Positions 1 to 5,762 of a stretch of DNA of 6,169 nt are shown piece by piece. Source of the DNA: Lentisphaerota bacterium (GTDB lineage Bacteria; Verrucomicrobiota; Kiritimatiellia; UBA8416; JAFGIZ01); NCBI GenBank assembly GCA_016929365.1, contig JAFGIZ010000115.1, positions 1 to 6,169 of the forward strand, read 5' to 3'. The notes beneath the pieces were generated by a model. It searched no databases and had not been told where the DNA came from. It saw nothing but the letters and a program-made list of their open reading frames with translations. The position numbers and the translations under genes were made by a program. Each line of letters starts with the position of its first letter. The first letter of the stretch is position 1.

Positions 1-22
1 CCCCACAACCGGGAAAGCCGCC

Positions 23-1537
23 GTGAGCACGCCCCGCACCCCCTCCCGCCCCCATATCCTGTTCTGCATCGCGGACGACGCGTCGTTCCCGCACATGAGC
101 GCCTACGGCTGCCCGTGGGTCAAGACGCCGGGGTTCGACCGCGTGGCCGCCGAAGGCCTGCTCTTCCGGAACGCGTATACCCCCAACGCCAAGTGCGCCC
201 CCTCGCGGGCCTGCATCCTCACCGGCCGCAACTCCTGGCAGCTCGAAGCGGCGGCGAACCACTGGTGCTATTTCCCCGAGAAGTTCAAGACCTACGCCGA
301 GGCCCTGCGCGAGCACGGCTACTTCACGGGCTACACGCAGAAAGGCTGGGCGCCCGGCGTGGCGGAGGGGCGCGAGCTGACCGGCACGGCCTACAGCGAG
401 ATCACGCTCGATCCGCCCACGACGGGCATCTGTGCGACGGATTACGCCGCCAACTTCGCCGCCTTCCTGGACGACCGGCCGGCCGACCGGCCTTTCTGCT
501 TCTGGTACGGCGGCATCGAACCGCACCGCGGTTACGAATACGGGTCCGGAATCCGCAAGGGCGGCAAACAGCTTTCCGATATCGACCGCGTCTTTGCATT
601 CTGGCCGGACAATGAAACCGTCCGCACCGACATGCTCGACTACGCCTACGAAATCGAGTGGTTCGACCTGCACCTGCAACGCATGCTGGATACGCTCGAA
701 CAGCGCGGACTCCTGGACGATACGCTCGTGATCGTCACCTCCGACAACGGGATGCCCTTCCCGCGGATCAAGGGCCAGGAATACGAGTATTCCAACCACA
801 TGCCCCTGGCGGCCATGTGGCGGCGCGGCATTCGCAACCCGGGGCGGACGATCGAGGACTACGTGAGCTTTATCGACTTCGCGCCGACGTTCCTGGAGCT
901 GGCGGGGCTGACCGCCGAAACGGCCGGAATGGAGCCGGTCACCGGACGCGCCCTCACGGACCTGTTCCAGGCCGGCGGCGCGGGACGGGTCAGCCCGGAA
1001 CGCGACCGCGTGCTGATCGGCCGCGAACGGCACGACGTCGGCCGCCCGGACGATGCCGGCTACCCGATTCGCGGCCTGTTTCGGGACGGCTGGCTCTACC
1101 TGCGCAATTTCGAGCCGGACCGCTGGCCGTCGGGCCCGCCGCAAACCGGCTATCCCGATGTCGACGCCGGCCCGACCAAGACCGAGGTCTTGAATTCGCG
1201 GGTCGATCCCGAGCAGCCGGACACCTATTGGAACGTGACGTGCGGCAAGCGCGGCCCGGAGGAACTGTACCACGTCGCGGCCGACCGGGATTGCCTGCAC
1301 AACCTGGCGGACGACCCCGCGCAGCAGGCGCGCCGCGAGGCGATGCGCGACGAACTCATGACCGCGCTCACGGCCCAGGGCGACCCCCGCGTCTTCGGGC
1401 ACGGCGCCTGTTTCGACGCCTACCCGTATGCCCAGGAAAAAGTCCGTTTCTACTACAACCGCCTCATGGCGGGCGAACCCGTCGAGACCGGCTGGCTCGG
1501 CGGCACCGATCGCGAGCCGGACTTTCCCGCGCGTTAG
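23..1537 (+). CDS. Type I sulfatase, sulfamidase-like (formylglycine-dependent)
   Basis: Predicted sulfatase that hydrolyses sulfate esters or N-sulfate groups on glycans. Visible motifs: an N-terminal metal-binding Asp pair (D18, D19) in ILFCIADD; the formylglycine signature C58-A-P-S-R62 followed by TGR at 67-69, where C58 would be converted to the catalytic formylglycine by a maturase not present here; EPHRG with H168; and a second metal site D241-N242 in TSDNG followed by PFPR and K250. The SDNGxPFPRxK pattern is what I know from heparan N-sulfatase (SGSH)-like members, so N-sulfoglucosamine sulfohydrolase is a reasonable but unproven substrate class. Length (504 aa) is normal for the family. 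The start is GTG; the frame is open to the left edge of the window, no good Shine-Dalgarno precedes it, and no signal peptide is seen, so an upstream start carrying one is possible. The first internal ATG would remove the D18-D19 metal site and is unlikely. The last eight codons lie inside a repeat (see 1511). Confidence 0.93.
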   Translation: MSTPRTPSRPHILFCIADDASFPHMSAYGCPWVKTPGFDRVAAEGLLFRNAYTPNAKCAPSRACILTGRNSWQLEAAANHWCYFPEKFKTYAEALREHGYFTGYTQKGWAPGVAEGRELTGTAYSEITLDPPTTGICATDYAANFAAFLDDRPADRPFCFWYGGIEPHRGYEYGSGIRKGGKQLSDIDRVFAFWPDNETVRTDMLDYAYEIEWFDLHLQRMLDTLEQRGLLDDTLVIVTSDNGMPFPRIKGQEYEYSNHMPLAAMWRRGIRNPGRTIEDYVSFIDFAPTFLELAGLTAETAGMEPVTGRALTDLFQAGGAGRVSPERDRVLIGRERHDVGRPDDAGYPIRGLFRDGWLYLRNFEPDRWPSGPPQTGYPDVDAGPTKTEVLNSRVDPEQPDTYWNVTCGKRGPEELYHVAADRDCLHNLADDPAQQARREAMRDELMTALTAQGDPRVFGHGACFDAYPYAQEKVRFYYNRLMAGEPVETGWLGGTDREPDFPAR

Positions 1538-1544
1538 CCGGCGC

Positions 1545-1574
1545 TTGGCTTTCGCGGCGCCGCTGTGCTAGACT
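1545..1574 (+). promoter_or_regulatory. Sigma70-type promoter with extended -10, copy 1
   Basis: The -35 box is TTGGCT (1545-1550) and the -10 box is TAGACT (1569-1574), separated by 18 bases. TG at 1566-1567, one base before the -10, gives an extended -10 (TGCTAGACT). Both hexamers match consensus at four of six positions. The predicted transcript would start near 1581, giving a leader of about 30 bases before the ATG at 1610. Both boxes are unchanged in copy 2 while the spacer between them has drifted, which supports function. It lies only eight bases past the sulfatase stop, so the cassette is not simply read through from the sulfatase. Confidence 0.65.
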
Positions 1575-1593
1575 GGGTCCCGTCTGACGGAGA

Positions 1594-1599
1594 AGGAGG
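1594..1599 (+). promoter_or_regulatory. Shine-Dalgarno of the 65-aa small ORF
   Basis: AGGAGG, ten bases before the ATG at 1610. This decides the start of the small ORF in favour of 1610 over a GTG at 1565, which would lie within the promoter. The same site at the same spacing occurs in copy 2. Confidence 0.8.
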
Positions 1600-1609
1600 C
1601 TCCCGGGCG

Positions 1610-1807
1610 ATGAAAATTGCCTGCGACGACTACAAGGCCAAGATACGCGCGTGGGTGCATGCCCCGCCCCGGTTTGAACCGGCCGTACCGGAAAGTCTGC
1701 CGCATTTCGGCTGCCGGCGCTTTTCCAGCTACGCGGAAATGAACGCGTGGAAACGTGAATACCGCCGCGCCATCGCCCGTGCCGGAGGCGTGCGATGGAA
1801 GCCCTGA
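1610..1807 (+). CDS. 65-aa small protein of unknown function, paired with nucleotidyltransferase
   Basis: I do not recognise a named family. The product is soluble and basic, with no signal peptide or membrane segment. It has two cysteines (C5, C35) and a C-terminal helical-looking stretch around residues 42-58 that begins YAEMNAWKREYRR. The start is fixed by the AGGAGG at 1594. The gene overlaps the downstream nucleotidyltransferase by 13 bases (1795-1807), and that gene's Shine-Dalgarno lies inside this ORF, so the two are probably translationally coupled. The context (small ORF followed by overlapping minimal nucleotidyltransferase under one promoter) resembles antitoxin-toxin or MNT-partner arrangements; that is inference from layout only. 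Residues 1-7 and 47-62 survive in the shortened copy at 2364, whereas the 39 codons between them are lost there. Confidence 0.72.
   Translation: MKIACDDYKAKIRAWVHAPPRFEPAVPESLPHFGCRRFSSYAEMNAWKREYRRAIARAGGVRWKP
1784..1788 (+). promoter_or_regulatory. Internal Shine-Dalgarno for the nucleotidyltransferase
   Basis: GGAGG six bases before the ATG at 1795, inside the 3' end of the small ORF. It supports translation of the nucleotidyltransferase as the second, coupled gene. It is conserved in copy 2 at 2421-2425, where it serves a different gene. Confidence 0.75.
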
Positions 1808-2244
1808 TTGCCCGGCTCAACGCGCACGGCGTGCGCTACCTGCTCATCGGCGGGCAGGCGGCCCGCCTGGAAGGTGTGCCGCGTTACTCGATGGACTGGG
1901 ATTTCCTGGTGCCCCCGCGCGACACCGGCAACATCCGGCGCATCAATGCGGCATTGGGCGACGAGCTGGACCTGCCCCTCGAGCCGCTCGGACCGCACGG
2001 AGAGAACTTCGTGCAGACCTATCAGACACGCTGGGGTATCGTGCAGTTCCACCTCGGCGCGCCGGGCCTGGATCCGTTTGATCAACTCGAATCACGCGCC
2101 GTTTCGCGCACGCTCCCCGAGGGCGTTCAGGTGCGGTGCATCAGCGGCGCGGACCTCCTGCTGAGCAAGAAAGCCGCCGGCCGGCCCTCCGACAGTCTCG
2201 ACATCGAGTTCCTCGAAGAAAAGCAACGGGCGGGCCTCCTGTAG
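1795..2244 (+). CDS. Minimal nucleotidyltransferase-fold protein (MNT/AbiEii-like)
   Basis: 149-aa protein with the nucleotidyltransferase-fold signature: LLIGGQAARLEG at 16-27 (the GG-x-A...G nucleotide-binding turn), then R30-Y-S-M-D34-W-D36, whose D-x-D pair would bind metal. The C-terminal SDSLDIEFLE is the usual closing helix of this group (compare the D-x-x-D-x-x-x-L pattern in DUF6036 and AbiEii-like proteins). Known relatives transfer nucleotides to proteins or RNA and often act in toxin-antitoxin or abortive infection pairs; whether this one does is unknown. The strand where a third carboxylate is often found reads VQFHLG (83-88) with no Asp or Glu, so activity may be altered or lost. 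It overlaps the 65-aa ORF by 13 bases and is followed 20 bases later by the second repeat copy. No signal peptide. The family call is fairly sure; the biological role is not. Confidence 0.82.
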   Translation: MEALIARLNAHGVRYLLIGGQAARLEGVPRYSMDWDFLVPPRDTGNIRRINAALGDELDLPLEPLGPHGENFVQTYQTRWGIVQFHLGAPGLDPFDQLESRAVSRTLPEGVQVRCISGADLLLSKKAAGRPSDSLDIEFLEEKQRAGLL

Positions 2245-2298
2245 GCGCGGTCATGCCTTGCGGCCGCGAGTCGGACTTTCCCGCGTGCCAGCCGGCGC

Positions 2299-2328
2299 TT
2301 GGCTTTTTCGGCACCGTTGTGCTAGACT
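2299..2328 (+). promoter_or_regulatory. Sigma70-type promoter with extended -10, copy 2
   Basis: TTGGCT (2299-2304) and TAGACT (2323-2328) with an 18-base spacer and TG at 2320-2321, identical in the boxes to the copy at 1545. Most differences from copy 1 in this stretch fall in the spacer (about four changes). It is the only promoter seen ahead of the FG-GAP protein gene, whose start lies about 100 bases downstream. Confidence 0.65.
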
Positions 2329-2347
2329 GGGTCCCGCCTGACGGAGA

Positions 2348-2353
2348 AGGAGG
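2348..2353 (+). promoter_or_regulatory. Shine-Dalgarno of the shortened small ORF
   Basis: AGGAGG ten bases before the ATG at 2364, within a stretch unchanged from copy 1. Its retention means the short leader ORF is probably still translated. Confidence 0.7.
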
Positions 2354-2363
2354 CTCCCGGGCG

Positions 2364-2435
2364 ATGCGCATGGCCTGCAACGACTGGAAGCGTGAATACC
2401 GGCGCGCCTCCGCCCGTTCCGGAGGCGCGCGATGA
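2364..2435 (+). pseudogene. Deleted copy of the small ORF, now a 23-aa leader peptide
   Basis: Encodes 23 aa (begins MRMACND, ends ASARSGGAR). Aligned with the 65-aa protein it keeps the first 7 residues and the WKREYRR-containing tail, with exactly 39 codons removed in frame between D7 and W8. A Trp-to-stop change (TGG to TGA) ends it three residues earlier than copy 1. The stop overlaps the next start as ATGA (2432-2435), a classic translational coupling arrangement. Of roughly nine changed codons, most alter the amino acid, so the peptide sequence itself seems under little constraint. I call it a remnant, but it may now serve as a leader peptide for the downstream gene. Confidence 0.6.
2421..2425 (+). 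promoter_or_regulatory. Shine-Dalgarno of the FG-GAP protein gene
   Basis: GGAGG six bases before the ATG at 2432, inside the leader ORF. It is the counterpart of the site at 1784 and fixes the start of the secreted protein directly ahead of a good signal peptide. Confidence 0.78.
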
Positions 2436-5400
2436 AGAGCGTGGTTTTATCGTTCGTTGTCCTGGCGGCGCTGGCCGCGCCACCCGCTCGCGCCGGCACG
2501 GCATGGTTACCGCAAGGCAAGCTCATCATGCCGGTTCCGGAAAACCTCGCTTTCATGGGCTCGTCCGTGGCCGTGCAGTCCAACACCGTCGTCGTGGGCG
2601 CCACGGGCGCGGACGGACCCGGCGACCTGAATTTTGCCGGGGCCGCCGACGTTTTCGTGCGCGAAGGCACAAACTGGCTGCATCAGGCCACATTGACGGG
2701 CAACGACGCCGGTAACGAACGATTCGGCGCGGCCGCGGTTATCGACGGCAATACGGCCGTTGTAGGCGCACTCTATGCAAATTCGCTAAAGGGAGCCGCG
2801 TATGTCTTTGTCCGGTCCGGGACCGCCTGGCACCGGCAGGCCAAGTTGAGCACGTCCGATGCCGTGAACGAGTTCGGCCGGTCGGTCGGCCTCGATGACG
2901 GCACGCTGATAGTGGGCACGAGTTCCAAGGCGGCCTACGTCTTCGTCCGTTCCGGAACGAACTGGTCACAGCAGGCCAGGTTCACCGCGACGGATTCGGG
3001 ATTCGGCCACTCCGTGGCCATCGGCGGCGAGAACGCCATGGTCGGGGCTCACGGATCCGGCGCGTACGGGGCGGTCTACCACTACTTGCGCAGCGGCACG
3101 AACTGGACACAGCAACCGGTGTTGACACCCGCGGACGGAAGTCTGAACGAAAAGTTCGGCGCAGCCGTGGCGCTTTGCGGCACCTGGACGGTCATTGGAG
3201 CGCCCAACGATTCGCTTAACGCCGTAGACTCGGGGGCCGCGTGCCTTTTCGAGCTCGCGGGGGGCGTCTGGACGCAACGCCGACGCATTTTCCCCGACGA
3301 CGGCGGCAGCGGCGACCAATTCGGTTCTGCCGTCGCGATCAGCGGCGATACCGTCCTGGTGGGCGCCCGCGACTACGACGCACCCGGCACCAATAAGATC
3401 GGGGCTGCCTACGTATTCGGCCGTAACGGCACCAACTGGACGCAGGAAGCGCATCTCAAGGGCCCGGATGTCGCGGGCAGCGATGCGTTCGGGGGGGCGG
3501 TGGCGCTTTTTGAAAACACGGCGGTAGCGGGCGCCGAGATGGCCCCGGCGAGCGGGTCGGACGACGGGGCGGCCTATGTTTTCGTCTCCAAGGACAACGC
3601 GCCGCCCGAGGCGTTGAACGATACGGCCGCACTTGACGAAGACGACGTTGTCCTCATTGACGTACTGGACAACGACGGCGATCCGGACGGCGACCCGCTG
3701 GCGGTAAGCTGCGTCGGGAAACCGCCGCACGGCGAGGCTTCGATCGGCGCCGGGGCCACGAACGTGCTGTACGCGCCCGACGCGGATTATCACGGCACGG
3801 ACACGTTTTACTACGTGGTTTCCGACCCGTACGGCCTCGTCGACACGGGACAGGTGGTCGTGGCCGTCCGTTCGGTGAATGACAATCCGCGCGCAGCCGC
3901 CGACCGCGCCGTCACGGCCCGCAACACGCCGGTGGTCATTCCCGTGCTGGCCAACGATACCGAACCCGACGGCGATCCCATGAGTATCTCTCATCTGGGC
4001 ACGCCGAACTACGGGTCCGCGGCGGCCGGGCCGGGTCCGACCAACGTGACGTTTACGCCCGCGACCAACGTGCTGGGGTACAGCACGTTTACCTATACCG
4101 TGGCCGACGGGGCCGGCGGGTACGGAACGGGTACCGTGCTCGTCAGCGTCGAACGCATCCCGGCCGCCATGTTGCAGGCGGCCGACGGCAAAAGCTACGA
4201 TCAATTCGGGTGGGACGCGGACATCCACGGCCTCACGGCGCTGGTAGGCGCACCGTACAACGGGACGAACGGAGGCGCGGCTTATGTGTTTGTGCTGAGC
4301 GGCCTGACCAACTGGGCGCAACAGGCCAGGCTCACGGCATCCGACGGCCTGGACGGCGACGACTTTGGAATGTCGGTGGCGCTCCACGGCGACACCGCGG
4401 TTGTCGGGGCTTCGGGGGCAAACGGGTACAGGGGTCGCGTGTACGTGTTCACGCGAAGCGGATCCAACTGGACCGAAACGGCGCAGCTGGCGCCGCGCGA
4501 TCTTTCCGGAAGCGATCACTTCGGGATATCCCTGGCATGCGACGGATCGACAATCCTGGCCGGCGCGGAAGGACAGGCGGTCAACCGCGGCACGGCGTAC
4601 GGATACGTGTGGAACGGGTCCGTCTGGACCCAGCAATGCAAACTGTTTGCGCCGGAAGGAACGAACGGCGACTTCTTCGGATGCTCGGTCGACATCCACG
4701 GCGACACGGCCGTGGTGGGGGCGGACGGCGACGACCCCGAAGGGCTGCAGGGGGCGGGGGCGGCGTACGTGTTCTTCCGCACGGGCGAGACATGGAGTCA
4801 CCAGGGGACGCTCGTGGCGCCATCCCCCTCGATCCACGACGAGCTCGGCTGCGCCGTCGGCGTCTGGGGCAACTGGGTGCTCGCGGGCGCCCGCGGCCAC
4901 GACTGGCCGGCAACCAACGCGGGAGCCGTGTACGCTTTCGTGCGAAACAGCGGGGCCTGGTACTACCACCAGATCCTCCAGTGCGACAACGCCGCCTACG
5001 ACGACGAAGCCGGCTCGTCCGTGGCCGTCCGCGGCCGCGGCTGCCTGGCAGGGGCGCTGAACGCCGACACCGCATCCGGCACCGATACCGGCGCGGCGTA
5101 CGCAATGTCGCTGCGCCCGTGGAGTTATTGGGAGATTCGAGAACAGTTGCCGGGCAAGACGGAATACGCGCGCCGCGGGTGGGCCGTCGCACTGGACGAA
5201 AGCCTGGGAATTATCAGCGAGCCGGACCGCGAGGTGGACGGAAATCCCGGCGCTGGCGTGGCGTGGATCTTCAATTTCGATCCCGACGGCGACCGGCTGT
5301 GCGACTGGACCGAGCTGGACGCGGGATGCGACCCGGGCACGCCCGACAGCGACGGCGACGGCGCGGATGACGGGTACGAAGTGGTCACGGGGACAAGTCC

Positions 5401-5647
5401 CACGGAGTACACGGCAGCGGAAAATCTATTCGGCGTCCGGTCGCTGGCCGTCAACCCGGACGGGTCCGTGTCGGTCGGTTGGCCTTCCGTCACGGGGCGC
5501 GTGTACACCGTTGAGCGCGCGGATGCCCTGGACGCAGGGTGGTCGGATGCCACCAACATGCCCGGCACCGGTTCCGCTATGGCCTACACGAACCCCGCGC
5601 CGGACAACGCGGCATTCATGCGTCTACGCGTCTTCATGGCGCCCTGA
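2432..5647 (+). CDS. Secreted twin FG-GAP beta-propeller protein with Ig-like linker
   Basis: 1071-aa exported protein. Residues 1-21 are a signal peptide (MKS, hydrophobic core, cleavage expected after A-R-A). Seven FG-GAP repeats at about 41-388 each show the pattern FG-x-S/A-V-A followed by V-x-G-A, A-Y-V-F and GTNWxQQAxL, and should form one seven-bladed propeller. Residues about 389-480 and 483-575 are two Ig/cadherin-like domains of the kind with VLxNDxDPDGDPL and a TFxYxVxD motif. A second set of seven FG-GAP repeats follows at about 588-948. Then comes a D-rich, thrombospondin-3-like calcium-binding stretch (950-983; DPDGD, DSDGDG, DDGYE) and a C-terminal beta domain of about 75 residues (998-1071). 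No PEP-CTERM, LPxTG or transmembrane anchor is seen. Such proteins are generally envelope or extracellular adhesins or scaffolds; no catalytic domain is visible. The gene takes its promoter and ribosome binding site from repeat copy 2. It converges with the aldolase-family gene after a 115-base gap. Confidence 0.93.
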   Translation: MKSVVLSFVVLAALAAPPARAGTAWLPQGKLIMPVPENLAFMGSSVAVQSNTVVVGATGADGPGDLNFAGAADVFVREGTNWLHQATLTGNDAGNERFGAAAVIDGNTAVVGALYANSLKGAAYVFVRSGTAWHRQAKLSTSDAVNEFGRSVGLDDGTLIVGTSSKAAYVFVRSGTNWSQQARFTATDSGFGHSVAIGGENAMVGAHGSGAYGAVYHYLRSGTNWTQQPVLTPADGSLNEKFGAAVALCGTWTVIGAPNDSLNAVDSGAACLFELAGGVWTQRRRIFPDDGGSGDQFGSAVAISGDTVLVGARDYDAPGTNKIGAAYVFGRNGTNWTQEAHLKGPDVAGSDAFGGAVALFENTAVAGAEMAPASGSDDGAAYVFVSKDNAPPEALNDTAALDEDDVVLIDVLDNDGDPDGDPLAVSCVGKPPHGEASIGAGATNVLYAPDADYHGTDTFYYVVSDPYGLVDTGQVVVAVRSVNDNPRAAADRAVTARNTPVVIPVLANDTEPDGDPMSISHLGTPNYGSAAAGPGPTNVTFTPATNVLGYSTFTYTVADGAGGYGTGTVLVSVERIPAAMLQAADGKSYDQFGWDADIHGLTALVGAPYNGTNGGAAYVFVLSGLTNWAQQARLTASDGLDGDDFGMSVALHGDTAVVGASGANGYRGRVYVFTRSGSNWTETAQLAPRDLSGSDHFGISLACDGSTILAGAEGQAVNRGTAYGYVWNGSVWTQQCKLFAPEGTNGDFFGCSVDIHGDTAVVGADGDDPEGLQGAGAAYVFFRTGETWSHQGTLVAPSPSIHDELGCAVGVWGNWVLAGARGHDWPATNAGAVYAFVRNSGAWYYHQILQCDNAAYDDEAGSSVAVRGRGCLAGALNADTASGTDTGAAYAMSLRPWSYWEIREQLPGKTEYARRGWAVALDESLGIISEPDREVDGNPGAGVAWIFNFDPDGDRLCDWTELDAGCDPGTPDSDGDGADDGYEVVTGTSPTEYTAAENLFGVRSLAVNPDGSVSVGWPSVTGRVYTVERADALDAGWSDATNMPGTGSAMAYTNPAPDNAAFMRLRVFMAP

Positions 5648-5762
5648 AAGCAGTTCATGTCGGTTTCGGGCTTCGGGGTTCAGGGGGCCACGTGGTCAGG
5701 GCCGTAAACAGGGTGACGCATCTTTATCCGGGGGAACATCCCGGCCGGCCGACGACTACGGA

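Larger units (their letters stand above)
1511..1797 (+). repeat. Repeated expression module, copy 1 (full length)
   Basis: Direct repeat of 2265-2434 at an offset of 754 bases. By eye, 1511-1610 matches 2265-2364 at 91 of 100 positions. Positions 1611-1630 match less well, and the match resumes at 1748-1797 (44 of 50 against 2385-2434). The 117 bases at 1631-1747 are absent from copy 2. The repeat holds the last eight sulfatase codons and its stop, the promoter, the Shine-Dalgarno, the small ORF, and the second Shine-Dalgarno with the ATG of the next gene. Homology is not visible left of 1511 or beyond 1797. Confidence 0.9.
2265..2434 (+). repeat. Repeated expression module, copy 2 (internally deleted)
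   Basis: Diverged direct copy of 1511-1797 with an exact 117-base gap after 2384. It keeps the promoter, both Shine-Dalgarno sites, the small-ORF start and the second-gene ATG, which here is the start codon of the FG-GAP protein gene. Its first bases (2265-2291) align with the last sulfatase codons: read in that frame they give RESDFPACQ, against REPDFPAR-stop in copy 1. The left edge lies 20 bases past the nucleotidyltransferase stop. Confidence 0.9.

Noticed and set aside
1554..1563. Palindrome GCGGCGCCGC in the promoter spacer of copy 1, a possible operator
   Set aside because: It is not preserved in copy 2, where the spacer has changed while the promoter boxes have not.
658..1587. A 309-codon forward frame overlapping the sulfatase, and a similar one at 4210-5370 in the FG-GAP gene
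   Set aside because: Both are Arg/Gly/Pro/Ala-rich shadow frames of genes with recognisable domains, without ribosome binding sites or family motifs.
1565..1609. A longer version of the small ORF starting at GTG 1565
   Set aside because: That start lies within the promoter, upstream of the likely transcription start, and ignores the strong Shine-Dalgarno placed for the ATG at 1610.
2136..2363. A longer version of the shortened small ORF beginning inside the nucleotidyltransferase
   Set aside because: The upstream part is an out-of-frame reading of the nucleotidyltransferase end and the promoter region. Alignment with copy 1 and the AGGAGG at 2348 place the start at 2364.
1511..2434. Insertion sequence or transposon explaining the repeat
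   Set aside because: I saw no transposase, terminal inverted repeats or target-site duplication at the repeat edges. The repeat is better described as a duplicated expression module until genome-wide copies are examined.
2966..4969. A 667-codon open frame on the reverse strand opposite the FG-GAP gene
   Set aside because: Its translation is low-complexity, rich in R, V, G, H and A, with no domain pattern, and it mirrors the codon use of the clearly real forward gene. GC-rich coding sequence routinely leaves such antisense frames open.
5728..5744. A small inverted repeat (CCGGG, seven-base loop, CCCGG) between the convergent FG-GAP and aldolase genes
   Set aside because: The stem is only five pairs and neither strand has a T-run after it, so it is not a convincing intrinsic terminator. 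It could be chance in GC-rich DNA.
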